From Rhodococcus sp. PAMC28707 (GTDB lineage: Bacteria; Actinomycetota; Actinomycetes; Mycobacteriales; Mycobacteriaceae), in contig NZ_CP039253.1 in the NCBI RefSeq assembly GCF_004795915.1, positions 2,976,001 through 3,040,000 on the forward strand: a DNA stretch of 64,000 nt, read 5' to 3'. Position 1 is the stretch's first letter, and the number at the start of each line of letters is the position of its first letter. Shown here one piece after another: positions 1 to 8,060 of the stretch. Made by a program: the position numbers and the translations under genes. The notes below the pieces were generated by a model. The model did not search any database. It was not told the DNA's origin and saw nothing but the letters and a program-made list of their open reading frames with translations.

Positions 1-320
1 ACATTGCGGACCATTCCGCCCTTGCCCGCAGTGTCCATTCCCTGCAGTACCAGAAGAATCGAGCGTAGATCTCCGGCACGTCCGTTGGCGTACAACTTTT
101 CCTGAAGCGCTGAGAGAACTTTGCCGCGCTCGAGGAGGAGAGCCTGACCCTCGGCTTTCGTGCCCTCGAATCCGGGCGTCTCATCGAAGTCGATGTCCTC
201 GATCCGCGTCGAGTCGGTTGCGCGGAGAATCTTGACGGGCGGGGTAGACCACAACGAAGGCTTCTCTTCCTTCGATTCCACGTTTTCCGGTGACGCCGAC
301 TTCTCGGATGACTTGGCCAT
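1..320 (-). CDS. ppk2: PPK2-family polyphosphate kinase, N-terminal part (cut by window edge)
   Basis: The minus strand reads from an ATG at 318-320 to the window edge, giving about 106 residues. The first 30 are charged and low-complexity (MAKSSEKSASPENVE...). The Walker A-like motif QGMDTAGKGG follows near residue 94, which is the hallmark of PPK2 enzymes; these transfer phosphate between polyphosphate and nucleotides in the cytoplasm. The rest of the kinase (Walker B, lid) lies outside the window. It is divergent from the PPOX gene, whose start is 42 bp away. Family assignment is firm; the donor/acceptor class (NDP or NMP kinase) cannot be judged from this fragment. Confidence 0.9.
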   Translation of the reverse strand, partial: MAKSSEKSASPENVESKEEKPSLWSTPPVKILRATDSTRIEDIDFDETPGFEGTKAEGQALLLERGKVLSALQEKLYANGRAGDLRSILLVLQGMDTAGKGGMVRN

Positions 321-362
321 TTACCGACCTTAGTCGGCGGCGGAGAATCTACCCTGGGAATC

Positions 363-824
363 ATGGCTCCGAAACTTGCGTCAGCGCAGTCCGTCGACCG
401 CTCCGAGATTCTCGACTTCGTTTCTCCTCGACACCAGCTCACTCTCATCACTCGTAAACGGGACGGCGGAGTGCAAGTCTCGCCGGTGACGGCCGGGCTC
501 GATTCGGAAGGCCGCATCGTGATTGCGACGTACCCGGAGCGCGCGAAGGTCTACAACATTCGTCGCAATCCGTCGGTGACCGCGCTGATCCACTCGGACG
601 AGTGGAACGATGCGTACGTCCAAATCGACGGCACGGCCGAGATCATCGACCTCCCGGATTCGGTGGAACCGCTCGTCGAGTACTTCCGGAGCGTCGCCGG
701 TGAGCATTCCGACTGGGATGAGTATCGAGAGGCGATGCGGAAGCAAGGAAAATCGTTGATACGCATCACGATCGAGAGCTGGGGCCCGATCGCCGAAGGT
801 GGCTTCCCCCCGGGGAGAGTGTGA
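363..824 (+). CDS. PPOX-class F420-dependent (or FMN) oxidoreductase, Rv1155-like
   Basis: This is a 153-residue protein of the split-barrel pyridoxamine-5'-phosphate-oxidase fold. The family pattern is visible: an N-terminal LTLITRKRDGGVQVSPV strand pair, then IVIATYPERAKVYNIRRNP, typical of small actinobacterial F420/FMN-binding reductases (TIGR03618-like). Such proteins reduce a range of small molecules using F420H2 or bind flavin; the substrate is unknown. The ATG at 363 is the first start. The last codons, including the stop TGA at 822-824, lie inside the first unit of a triple 23-bp repeat, so the C-terminal GFPPGRV is repeat-encoded. It converges on the siderophore-binding gene. Confidence 0.85.
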   Translation: MAPKLASAQSVDRSEILDFVSPRHQLTLITRKRDGGVQVSPVTAGLDSEGRIVIATYPERAKVYNIRRNPSVTALIHSDEWNDAYVQIDGTAEIIDLPDSVEPLVEYFRSVAGEHSDWDEYREAMRKQGKSLIRITIESWGPIAEGGFPPGRV

Positions 825-873
825 TCAGCCCCCCGGGGAGAGTGTGATCAGCCCCCCGGGGAGAGTGTGATCA
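806..873. repeat. Three tandem copies of a 23-bp unit at a convergent gene end
   Basis: Units lie at 806-828, 829-851 and 852-873 (the last is one base short of identity at 874). Each unit starts with CCCCCCGGGG and ends with GTGTGATCA. The plus-strand gene stops in unit 1 (TGA 822-824) and the minus-strand gene stops in unit 3 (TCA 871-873). Each unit therefore carries a usable stop for both strands, and a CCCCGGGG dyad. Tandem duplication here is neutral for both proteins. It may also act in transcription ending, but no T-run is present. Confidence 0.9.
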
Positions 874-1839
874 ACCCTTTTCGAAGAGCGGTACCGCGTT
901 GTCGAGGGCGTACTGGGTGCCTGCCGCTGACGCGGAAGAGAAGGCGTTGTTCAGGTCCTGGTCCTCGAGCACGACGAGTCGGCCGTCACGAGCTGAGGGT
1001 AGGGCTTGGATGGCAGCGTCGTCGGTGATCGATTCGGCGCTGCTTCCGATCGGAAACATGACGGTCAGGTCTGCGTCGAGGGCAGCTGTGTTCTCGGCCG
1101 AGAGCGTGATGGCGAACTTGTTCGGCTCGGCGAGGGCCTGAATTTCGGGCTTGTTGACGAAACCGAGCCTCTTCATGAAGTCCACACGAACGTCTCCGTC
1201 GACGTAGGCGCCGAGTTGGCCGCTGTAGAGCGTGCCGACGGCAACGGTTTTGTCGGCGAACTGCGGGTTCGCCGCGACGGCCTTGTCGAACTTTTCGTTG
1301 GTCTCGTCGATGATCCGGCGACCGTCCTCGGATTTACCGAGCGCGTCGGCGATCAATTGGGTCTGCCCGTCCCACGTTGTTCCGTAGGCGATGTCGGTGC
1401 CGACGGGCGCGCCGACGGTCGGGGCGACGTCGGAAAGGTCCTCGTAGAGTGCCTGGTCGTTCGTGCTGCGAGTCCACAGGATCAGGTCGGGCTCGAGTGC
1501 GGCCACCGATTCGACGTCGATCTCGTAGGTGCCGAGGATCGTCGGGCTGGTGTCGTAGCTTTCCTCGACCCATGGTCCGAGTCCGTCACCGCCGACGGCG
1601 AGCCAGTCGCTTGCGGCGACGGGCTGTATTCCGAGTGCGAGTGCCGTCTCGGCGTCCGACCATCCGAGTGCGACGACGCGTTGTGGGGCGGCCGGCACGG
1701 TGACTTCGCCGAACATCGTGTCGACGGTGGGGCCGTCGGCAGTTGCGTCGCTTCCCGAGTCGGCGCCACAGGCTGTCATGGTGACAACCGCGAGGGCAGC
1801 GATCACCGGGGCTAATGTCGAGATTCTACGTAAGCGCAT
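871..1839 (-). CDS. Iron-siderophore ABC transporter substrate-binding lipoprotein (FecB/FepB family)
   Basis: A 322-residue protein with a lipoprotein signal: MRLRR n-region, hydrophobic stretch, lipobox TMTAC with Cys24. The body reads as a periplasmic-binding-protein class III fold: PQRVVALGWSDAETALALG, VESVAALEPDLILW and a long central helix. It should be anchored outside the membrane and deliver a ferric siderophore to a permease that is not in this window. An IdeR-like palindrome covers the start codon, so iron repression is likely and the transcript is probably leaderless. No alternative start keeps the signal peptide. The stop lies in the 23-bp repeat shared with the preceding gene. 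Confidence 0.88.
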   Translation of the reverse strand: MRLRRISTLAPVIAALAVVTMTACGADSGSDATADGPTVDTMFGEVTVPAAPQRVVALGWSDAETALALGIQPVAASDWLAVGGDGLGPWVEESYDTSPTILGTYEIDVESVAALEPDLILWTRSTNDQALYEDLSDVAPTVGAPVGTDIAYGTTWDGQTQLIADALGKSEDGRRIIDETNEKFDKAVAANPQFADKTVAVGTLYSGQLGAYVDGDVRVDFMKRLGFVNKPEIQALAEPNKFAITLSAENTAALDADLTVMFPIGSSAESITDDAAIQALPSARDGRLVVLEDQDLNNAFSSASAAGTQYALDNAVPLFEKG

Positions 1840-1856
1840 AGGTAACGCTAACCTAT
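1838..1856 (-). promoter_or_regulatory. IdeR/DmdR1-type iron box overlapping the start codon
   Basis: On the minus strand the 19 bases read ATAGGTTAGCGTTACCTAT. The IdeR consensus is TTAGGTTAGGCTAACCTAA; I count 14 identical positions of 19 and a symmetrical AGGTTA/TAACCT-like core. The site shares two bases with the ATG at 1837-1839 of the siderophore-binding gene. A repressor bound here would block transcription and the transcript start itself. Family knowledge: IdeR with Fe2+ represses siderophore uptake genes in Mycobacteriales. Confidence 0.7.
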
Positions 1857-1896
1857 GTTTGTTGTCCTCGACTGCGTGCCCCGTCGCGCGGCCTTC

Positions 1897-2682
1897 TCAG
1901 GGGCGGTCCTCGTCGACGAGCGGGTGCGGCTGCGATTTGAACTTGGCAGGCGATCCGTCGGCTTGTGCGACACCGTGGATTCCACCCCACACCATCATGC
2001 AGAGATAGTCGATGAGATCCTCGGCCGACATCGACTTGTTCGAGATCCACCAGTGCGTAGCAAGCTGAACGGCACCGACGATCGCAAATGCCCACGGCAC
2101 CGACCCGCCGGAGTCCATTTCGTGAGCACGTAGTCTTTCGCCGAGGACGGTGGCGAGTAGCTCGGCGATCATTCGCTCCGACTCGGCGACAACGTCACGA
2201 TTGTTGCCGGCATTGTTGGCCATCACATAGAGGTAGACCTCGGGGTCGGTGGCGACAGTCTCCACGTAGGCCGCGATGACAGCCCGGGCGAGTTGATATT
2301 CGTCGAGTTCTTCCGAAATGGCCGTGTAGATCCGCGGGGCCAGAGTCGTCTCGACGTAACGAGTCATCGTCGCGTTGGTCAGATCGTTCTTGTCCGCGAA
2401 GTAGCGATAAAGAACCGTCTTCGAGATTCCGATCTCCGACGCGATCTCGTCCATGCCGATCTCGCGGCCCCGCAAGCGAATTGCGGCCAACGTGCCGTCG
2501 ACGAGTTCTTCACGCCGGGCGATCTTGTGATCGCGCCACCGCCGTTTTCTGCCGTCCGGCTTCGCTGGCTTCGTTGCCGCCTCGGTATCTGCCTTCTTGG
2601 AGTCGACTTCTGCTTCGAGTGTGCCGTCTTCCATCGCTTTCGGACTGCTCACTTTTGCCGCTGTCGTCGCATTTCTCGCCAC
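1897..2682 (-). CDS. TetR/AcrR family transcriptional regulator
   Basis: This is a 261-residue protein. The first 55 residues are a charged, Lys/Ala/Glu-rich tail (KAMEDGTLEAEVDSKKADTE) not seen in the core fold. The TetR HTH follows: REIGMDEIASEIGISKTVLYRYFADKNDL, around residues 72-100. The C-terminal ligand domain is Trp/Met-rich. An internal start near residue 45-50 is possible, since many homologues begin just before the GRKRRWRDHKIARRE stretch. The gene is divergent from the DUF445 membrane protein (150-bp gap), which is the simplest candidate target. The inducing ligand is unknown. Confidence 0.85.
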   Translation of the reverse strand: MARNATTAAKVSSPKAMEDGTLEAEVDSKKADTEAATKPAKPDGRKRRWRDHKIARREELVDGTLAAIRLRGREIGMDEIASEIGISKTVLYRYFADKNDLTNATMTRYVETTLAPRIYTAISEELDEYQLARAVIAAYVETVATDPEVYLYVMANNAGNNRDVVAESERMIAELLATVLGERLRAHEMDSGGSVPWAFAIVGAVQLATHWWISNKSMSAEDLIDYLCMMVWGGIHGVAQADGSPAKFKSQPHPLVDEDRP

Positions 2683-2832
2683 GTGTATCCGCCGTATCCC
2701 GTCGTTTTCGTTCCCGACTCAGCTTAGGCGTCCTCCTGTGTCGATTCCTGCCGCACCGAGCTGCGTGTGCGGATCGGTGCATCCGGGAGGACCGCTCTCG
2801 CCGAACGCAGGCACAATGGCGAGGTGCAGCTG

Positions 2833-4083
2833 ATGAACTTCGACGATGCGACCAAGCGTCGCGACCTTCGCAAGATGAAGGGCCTCGCCACGGGGTTCCT
2901 GGTATTCGCCACCGTGGTCTACATGTTCTGCAGATGGCAGGAGTCCCGAGGAGCAGGCGAGTGGGTCGGCTACGTCCGGGCCATGGCCGAGGCGGGAATG
3001 GTCGGCGCGCTGGCGGACTGGTTCGCGGTGACCGCGCTTTTCAAGCACCCGTTGGGTATTCCGATCCCGCACACGGCCATTATCAAGAAGAAGAAAGATC
3101 AGCTCGGTGCCAGCCTCGGCTCGTTCGTCGGAAGCAACTTCCTTGCGCCCGATGTCGTGTCGGAAAAGATCGGTTCGGCACATATTCCGCTCCGCCTCGG
3201 GACCTGGTTGGCGCAGCCGGAGAACGCGGACAGGGTGGCGGCCGAATCGGCGACGGTGCTGCGCGGGGTCGTCGAAGTGCTGAACGACGACGACATCACA
3301 CAGGTGATCGACAACACCATCGTGCGTAGGCTCGCCGACCCCGAATGGGGTCCGCCGATCGGTCGGGTCTTGGGCGAACTCATCAAGGAGAATCGCCAGC
3401 TGCCGTTGATCGACATGCTCGCCGAGCGGGCTCACCAGTGGGCGCTGGGAAGTCAGGAGACGATCGAACGCGTCGTCAGTCGTGATTCTCCGACCTGGTC
3501 CCCGAAGTTCGTCGACACCCTGCTCGGGGAGAAGATATACAAGGAACTCGTCGAGTTCACCTGGAAGGTCAGGTCGACGCCGGAGCACGAACTGAGGCTG
3601 GCCGCCAACAAGTTCCTCGTCGACTATGCGCACGATCTCCAGCATGATCCGGCGACGATCAAGAAAGCCGAATCGTTGAAGTCGCAGATCATGGGTCGCG
3701 CGGAGGTCACGGGGCTTGCGTCAGCCACCTGGAAGGTCGCCAAGCGGTTGATCATGGAGTCGGTGGACGACCCGTCGAGCACATTGCGACGCAAGATCAG
3801 TGAGAACGCGGCCGGCTGGGGTGTTCGGCTACGCGACGATGACGAACTCCGCGGAAAGGTCGATGGCTGGCTGCTCGGCGGAGCGCGCTACATCGCCGCG
3901 AACTATGCAGACGAGATCACCACGATCATTACCGACACGGTCGCCCGCTGGGATGCGGAAGAAGCGAGTTCGAAGATCGAGTTGCAGGTGGGTCGCGATC
4001 TCCAGTTCATCCGCATCAACGGCACCGTTGTCGGGGCGTTGGCAGGTTTGGCCATCTACTCGGTGTCGAATCTGATTTTTTGA
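2833..4083 (+). CDS. DUF445 family membrane protein (YjiN-like)
   Basis: From ATG 2833 the product is 416 residues; GAGG at 2821-2824 gives an 8-nt spacing. A longer GTG start at 2767 lacks a ribosome site. One membrane segment lies near the N-terminus (ATGFLVFATVVYMF), followed by GMVGALADWFAVTALFKHPLGIPIPHT, the conserved DUF445 core. Long amphipathic helices follow, and a C-terminal hydrophobic tail (GTVVGALAGLAIYSVSNLIF). DUF445 proteins resemble bacterial membrane-tethered helical proteins of unknown role. It may be controlled by the divergent TetR gene. Confidence 0.85.
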   Translation: MNFDDATKRRDLRKMKGLATGFLVFATVVYMFCRWQESRGAGEWVGYVRAMAEAGMVGALADWFAVTALFKHPLGIPIPHTAIIKKKKDQLGASLGSFVGSNFLAPDVVSEKIGSAHIPLRLGTWLAQPENADRVAAESATVLRGVVEVLNDDDITQVIDNTIVRRLADPEWGPPIGRVLGELIKENRQLPLIDMLAERAHQWALGSQETIERVVSRDSPTWSPKFVDTLLGEKIYKELVEFTWKVRSTPEHELRLAANKFLVDYAHDLQHDPATIKKAESLKSQIMGRAEVTGLASATWKVAKRLIMESVDDPSSTLRRKISENAAGWGVRLRDDDELRGKVDGWLLGGARYIAANYADEITTIITDTVARWDAEEASSKIELQVGRDLQFIRINGTVVGALAGLAIYSVSNLIF

Positions 4084-4128
4084 TGCGTCGACCTGCAGAT
4101 CAGCTACCTGGGCAGCAGTGCTAGCTGA

Positions 4129-4161
4129 GTGCTTGCAATAGCAAGCACCCTTGGGTATGGT
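4129..4161 (+). promoter_or_regulatory. Promoter with a perfect 20-bp palindrome over the -35, upstream of the XRE-hbhA operon
   Basis: GTGCTTGC (4129-4136), spacer AATA and GCAAGCAC (4141-4148) form a perfect inverted repeat. It overlaps a -35-like TTGCAA (4133-4138), followed after 17 bp by a -10-like TATGGT (4156-4161). The next gene begins at 4206. A repressor dimer on the dyad would block RNA polymerase, so the site is the natural candidate for autoregulation by the XRE protein. The promoter call is inference from spacing and consensus. Confidence 0.6.
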
Positions 4162-4205
4162 CGGACCTGACGCCGAGACCACAAGTTTCGATGCAGGAAC
4201 GAGTA

Positions 4206-4757
4206 GTGAACATGACCCCCAGCAATGATGATCAGACCGACAATCAGGGGATAGTCGCCAAGGTCTCCGAAGCTACGGAGGTCGTGGCGGAGGCGAGTGA
4301 TCTTGTCGCCAGTGTCGTGACCACAGCAGCGTCGGACATCGGCAGTTACATCCGTTCGCAACGCGAGGCCGCGCAGGTGTCCATGCGGCAACTCGCATCG
4401 AGGGCGGGGGTGAGCAATCCGTATTTGAGTCAGATCGAACGCGGGCTTCGTAAACCCTCCGCCGACGTGCTCGCGCAGATCGCCAAGGGTCTGCGCGTGT
4501 CCTCGGAAGCTCTATACGTACGGGCCGGGTTCTTGGAAGAGCGTCCACACGGTCCGGTTCGAGACACGCTGCTCGGCGACACCGAGATCACCGAACGGCA
4601 AAAGCACGTGCTGATCGAAATCTACGACTCGTTTCGTCGGGAGAACGAACAAGCGCGTAAGGCGAGCGACGCAGCGTCGATCGAACCTTCGTCGCCGCCC
4701 GAACCAGATGTGTCAACAGACCCAGAATCACCCACACAGGAGTCTTCTCATGACTGA
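4206..4757 (+). CDS. XRE-family helix-turn-helix regulator (Rv0474 homologue)
   Basis: From GTG 4206 the protein is 183 residues; AGGAACGAG at 4195-4203 fits GTG 4206 or ATG 4212. An N-terminal Val/Ala-rich helix precedes the HTH (RQLASRAGVSNPYLSQIERG), with DVLAQIAKGLRVSSEALYVRAG completing the XRE fold. The C-terminus is acidic and Pro/Ser-rich. It overlaps hbhA by 8 bp and is clearly co-transcribed. The M. tuberculosis homologue Rv0474 has been described as copper-responsive; whether that holds here is unknown. The upstream palindrome suggests self-control. Confidence 0.88.
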   Translation: MNMTPSNDDQTDNQGIVAKVSEATEVVAEASDLVASVVTTAASDIGSYIRSQREAAQVSMRQLASRAGVSNPYLSQIERGLRKPSADVLAQIAKGLRVSSEALYVRAGFLEERPHGPVRDTLLGDTEITERQKHVLIEIYDSFRRENEQARKASDAASIEPSSPPEPDVSTDPESPTQESSHD

Positions 4758-5547
4758 TCCCAAAAACTTCGATATCCAGACCCCGTTGTACGCCGCAGTC
4801 GGCGCAGGCGACGCAGTTGTCCAGGCCGTCGCGGACGTCGTAGCGCAGGTTCGTTCACGCGCCGAGTCCCGCAGTACCGAGGTCACCGAGCGTGTCGACA
4901 CTGCCCGGGCCCGGATTGCAGACCTGTCCGAAGATGTGACCGAGGGAGTAGAGGGTCTTCGTGAGCGCCTCGCCAAGCTGCCCGCCGAACTCCCCGACGA
5001 AATCGCCGACCTGCGTGAGCGTTTCACCCAGGACGAGCTGCGCAAGGTGGCCGAGGCATACCTGAAGGTCGCATCGGATCTTTACACCTCTCTCGCCGAG
5101 CGCGGCGAAGAGGCCGTCGAGCGCATCCGTCGCACACCGGCTGTCGAAGAAGGCCTCGATCGTGCGAACGCCGCAGCCAATGACGTCGTCGATCTCACCG
5201 AGCAAGCTCTGGGAACCGTTGCTTCGCAGACGCGCGCTGTCGGCGAACGCGCAGCTGCACTCGCAGGCATTGCGTCGGACAAGGTCCGCGAAACCGCAGA
5301 CGAACTGGCCGACGAGATCGACGAGGCCGGTGACAACGCCAAGGAAGCTGCCACCGACGCCTCACAGAAGGTCAGCGGAACCGCTGGAAAGGTCGAGTCC
5401 AAGACTCGCGGCAACGTGGATGCTCCCTTGAAGAAGGCGGCTCCGGCGAAGAAGGCAGAGTCTGCCTCGACTCCTACGCCTGCCACCGCAGCCAAGCAGA
5501 CCGCAGGGCCCGCCAAGAAGGCGCCTGCAAAGAAGTCCACTAGCTGA
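4750..5547 (+). CDS. hbhA: Heparin-binding haemagglutinin HbhA-like protein
   Basis: This 265-residue protein starts at ATG 4750, with AGGAG at 4738-4742. Long uninterrupted charged helices (residues about 30-210, Ala/Glu/Arg heptads) form a predicted coiled coil. The tail is Lys/Ala/Pro-rich (KKAAPAKKAE, PAKKAPAKKSTS), the methylatable heparin-binding region in mycobacterial HbhA. There is no signal peptide, as in other HbhA proteins. In this genus it may serve lipid-inclusion or surface binding roles; adhesion to host cells should not be assumed. It shares an operon with the XRE regulator and ends in a strong terminator. Confidence 0.9.
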   Translation: MTDPKNFDIQTPLYAAVGAGDAVVQAVADVVAQVRSRAESRSTEVTERVDTARARIADLSEDVTEGVEGLRERLAKLPAELPDEIADLRERFTQDELRKVAEAYLKVASDLYTSLAERGEEAVERIRRTPAVEEGLDRANAAANDVVDLTEQALGTVASQTRAVGERAAALAGIASDKVRETADELADEIDEAGDNAKEAATDASQKVSGTAGKVESKTRGNVDAPLKKAAPAKKAESASTPTPATAAKQTAGPAKKAPAKKSTS

Positions 5548-5560
5548 CTTTCAACCCTGA

Positions 5561-5595
5561 ACGCCCCCTGCATCGAGCGGTGTGGGGGGCGTTTT
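5561..5595 (+). terminator. Rho-independent terminator after hbhA
   Basis: ACGCCCCC (5561-5568) pairs with GGGGGCGT (5585-5592), followed by TTTT. It sits 14 bp after the hbhA stop and just before the next gene's start at 5603, so it separates the two transcription units. Confidence 0.8.
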
Positions 5596-5602
5596 GCGTA
5601 GT

Positions 5603-5905
5603 ATGGGTCTCGTGCCAGCCGTCGACAGTCTCACTTCGTGGATCCTTCTCCTCCTTCGCCTCATCGCGCTCGGTGGTGCTGCCTACGCGGTATTTCACGC
5701 CGTCAGGCAACGGCCCGACGCCTTCACCGCGGTGGACAAGCTGACCAAGCCTGTGTGGCTCGCCATCCTGATCGTGGCGTTGCTGGTCATCTTCGTTTTC
5801 GGAGCCATCAACTTCATCGGCCTGATCGGTGTGGTCGCGGTGTGCGTCTACCTGATCGACGTGCGGCCGAAGGTGGACAGCATTCAGCGCGGACCGCGCT
5901 GGTAG
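5603..5905 (+). CDS. DUF2516 family small membrane protein (Rv0476 homologue)
   Basis: From ATG 5603 the product is 100 residues. There are two or three hydrophobic segments: LTSWILLLLRLIALGGAAYA, then LAILIVALLVIFVFGAI and FIGLIGVVAVCVYLI. The C-terminus is DVRPKVDSIQRGPRW, a basic cytoplasmic tail. A longer ATG at 5582 lies inside the hbhA terminator and is unlikely. Function is unknown; the gene keeps its place after hbhA across Mycobacteriales. Confidence 0.85.
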   Translation: MGLVPAVDSLTSWILLLLRLIALGGAAYAVFHAVRQRPDAFTAVDKLTKPVWLAILIVALLVIFVFGAINFIGLIGVVAVCVYLIDVRPKVDSIQRGPRW

Positions 5906-6037
5906 CTCTCCACGGCGTTGCTGCAGCGGCCGGGCCGTTGGCGCACGCGTGTGACCCGTACAGATTCGATACGACGCAATGTCCTCGGCTGCGTCGTATC
6001 GATCAGTTCTGTCACCAATATCGAAGGAGTTCGGTTC

Positions 6038-7063
6038 GTGGTTTCACATAGAGCTGTAGAAGGTTCCATCCTCGGCATCGGGGGATTGGCTGCCGCGGCA
6101 GGAATCGGTGTCTACCTCGTGCGGCGACGGGCTCGCACTTCGATAACAAGGACCACCGACACTGCCCCGGACGCGTTACTGCGGACGCCGACATTCGTCC
6201 CCCGCATCGTCCCTGTCGTAACCGATGACGGTGCAGAACTTCACGTGCGCGTGTACGGCGACCCGGATGCTCCACCGATCGTGTTCAGTCACGGGTGGAC
6301 ATGTTCGGCGGATTATTGGATCCCGCAGATCAACGCGTTCGCCGAGAACTACTCTGTCATCGTCTATGACCAACGCGGCCACGGTCGCAGCGACGTCGGC
6401 ACCAGGTTGCTCGGACCCGACGTCCTGGCCGACGACCTCGCGGACGTCCTGGCCGCTACCGTCACCGAGGACAACAAGGCCGTTCTGGTCGGGCACAGTA
6501 TGGGCGGAATGTCGATCATGGCGTGGGCCGGCCGCTACCCGAAACAGGTCGATCGACTCGTCAGCGCGGTACTGCTTGCAAGCACTGCCACCGACAGCCT
6601 CGTTCGCGAGACGACGGTCATTCCTCTTCCGGAGCGTTTTCGCCGAGTCCCGTTGCCACTCTCGCGCGCGGTACTCGGGTCGGCCGTGCCACTTCGGCCG
6701 TCACCGGTGATGCGGCAGGCCATCAAGTACGTCTCGATGGCACCGGGGGCGACACCTGCCGAGGTCGCGTTCTGCGAAAAGATCGTGCTCGAGTGCCAAC
6801 CTCGGACGCGCGGGATCTGGGGAGCTGCGCTGACCGAACTCGACATTCACGAAGCGTTGGCCAACATGAGTGTGCCGACCAGTGTGCTGGTCGGTACCTC
6901 GGATCGGCTGACTCCACCGGTGCAAGCGCGCAAGCTGGCGCAGGCATTGGAGAGCCACGATCACCTCAGCAGGCTGATCGAGATACCGCGGATCGGGCAT
7001 ATGAGCTCCGTCGAGGCGATCGACGAGTTCAACGAAGAGGTTTTGCGCCTGCGGCTTCTCTGA
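6038..7063 (+). CDS. Alpha/beta hydrolase with N-terminal membrane anchor
   Basis: GTG 6038 is preceded by GAAGGAG (6023-6029) at ideal spacing, giving 341 residues; the open frame to 5918 upstream is not needed. A single membrane segment near residues 8-28 (SILGIGGLAAAAGIGVYLV) is followed by RRRAR, so the enzyme is predicted to be anchored. The catalytic nucleophile motif GHSMGGMS, the oxyanion region HGWTCSADYW and the C-terminal His in IGHMSS are all present. The substrate is unknown. It converges on purU with 13 bp between stops. Confidence 0.85.
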   Translation: MVSHRAVEGSILGIGGLAAAAGIGVYLVRRRARTSITRTTDTAPDALLRTPTFVPRIVPVVTDDGAELHVRVYGDPDAPPIVFSHGWTCSADYWIPQINAFAENYSVIVYDQRGHGRSDVGTRLLGPDVLADDLADVLAATVTEDNKAVLVGHSMGGMSIMAWAGRYPKQVDRLVSAVLLASTATDSLVRETTVIPLPERFRRVPLPLSRAVLGSAVPLRPSPVMRQAIKYVSMAPGATPAEVAFCEKIVLECQPRTRGIWGAALTELDIHEALANMSVPTSVLVGTSDRLTPPVQARKLAQALESHDHLSRLIEIPRIGHMSSVEAIDEFNEEVLRLRLL

Positions 7064-7076
7064 TGACTCCGGGGTC

Positions 7077-7964
7077 TCAGCTGAAGACGACGGTCTTCCT
7101 GCCGTGAACGAGGACTCGGTCCTCGAGGTGCCAGCGCAGTCCGCGGGACAGGACCAGTTTTTCGATGTCGCGGCCTTGCCGGACCATGTCCGCGACCTCG
7201 TCGGAGTGATCGACGCGGATGACGTCCTGCTCGAGGATCGGGCCCGCATCGAGTTCGGCGGTCACGTAGTGGCAGGTTGCCCCGATCAGCTTCACTCCGC
7301 GGGCGAATGCTTGGTGATACGGACGCGCGCCGACGAACGACGGCAGGAAGCTGTGATGGATGTTGAGGGCACGGCCCGACCAGTGAGCGCACAGTTCCTC
7401 GGGTAGTACCTGCATGAACCGGGCGAGTACGACGGCATGTGGATCGTACGAGTCGACGAGGTCACGGACTTCGTCGAAAGCAGGGCCGCGCTCAGCGGGG
7501 TCCTTGGCGAATTCGACGTGGTGGAACCGAACGCCGTGCGCGGTCGCAACCGACTCGAGAGACTTGTGATTGCCGATCACTGCGGAGATCTCGGCGGGAA
7601 GCTCGCCGCCGGCTGCGCGCCCCAGCAGGTCGTGCAGGCAGTGCGCTTCCTTGCTGACCAGAATGACGACACGCTTGCGTTCGCCCGAATCCTGAAGTGT
7701 CCATTCGGTTTCCGGTCCGATCTCGGCGGCGACGGCTTCGAAGCGAACCCGCAATTCGTCGATGCTCATATCGACCGAAGACGCACGGACTGCTTGCCGA
7801 GTGAAGAACCAGTCGGTGTCGGGATCGGCGTGGTACGCAGCCTCGACGATCCAGCCACCGACGTCGGCGAGGAATGTCGAGATTTTGGCGACGATGCCCG
7901 TGCGGTCGGGGCATCCGAGTGACAGGACGTAGCGACGGTCGTCGGCGACAGCAGCGGAGCTCAT
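7077..7964 (-). CDS. purU: Formyltetrahydrofolate deformylase
   Basis: This 295-residue protein has an N-terminal ACT domain (about 10-90, starting [19 protein letters not shown]) and a C-terminal formyltransferase-fold domain. Catalytic features are present: [10 protein letters not shown] with the active His, and [12 protein letters not shown] with the Asp. PurU hydrolyses 10-formyl-THF to THF and formate, balancing one-carbon units with purine synthesis. Length and motifs match the family. The ATG at 7964 has only a weak ribosome site. Confidence 0.95.
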   Translation of the reverse strand: MSSAAVADDRRYVLSLGCPDRTGIVAKISTFLADVGGWIVEAAYHADPDTDWFFTRQAVRASSVDMSIDELRVRFEAVAAEIGPETEWTLQDSGERKRVVILVSKEAHCLHDLLGRAAGGELPAEISAVIGNHKSLESVATAHGVRFHHVEFAKDPAERGPAFDEVRDLVDSYDPHAVVLARFMQVLPEELCAHWSGRALNIHHSFLPSFVGARPYHQAFARGVKLIGATCHYVTAELDAGPILEQDVIRVDHSDEVADMVRQGRDIEKLVLSRGLRWHLEDRVLVHGRKTVVFS

Positions 7965-8060
7965 TTCTCGATTGTCTCAGGTGGTCCGGACAGCAGTGTC
8001 CACCAGTGTGCGCAGCGCGCGACTCCTCCTCGGCCGTCGGGCTGTGGTTGGCTTGCCTCC

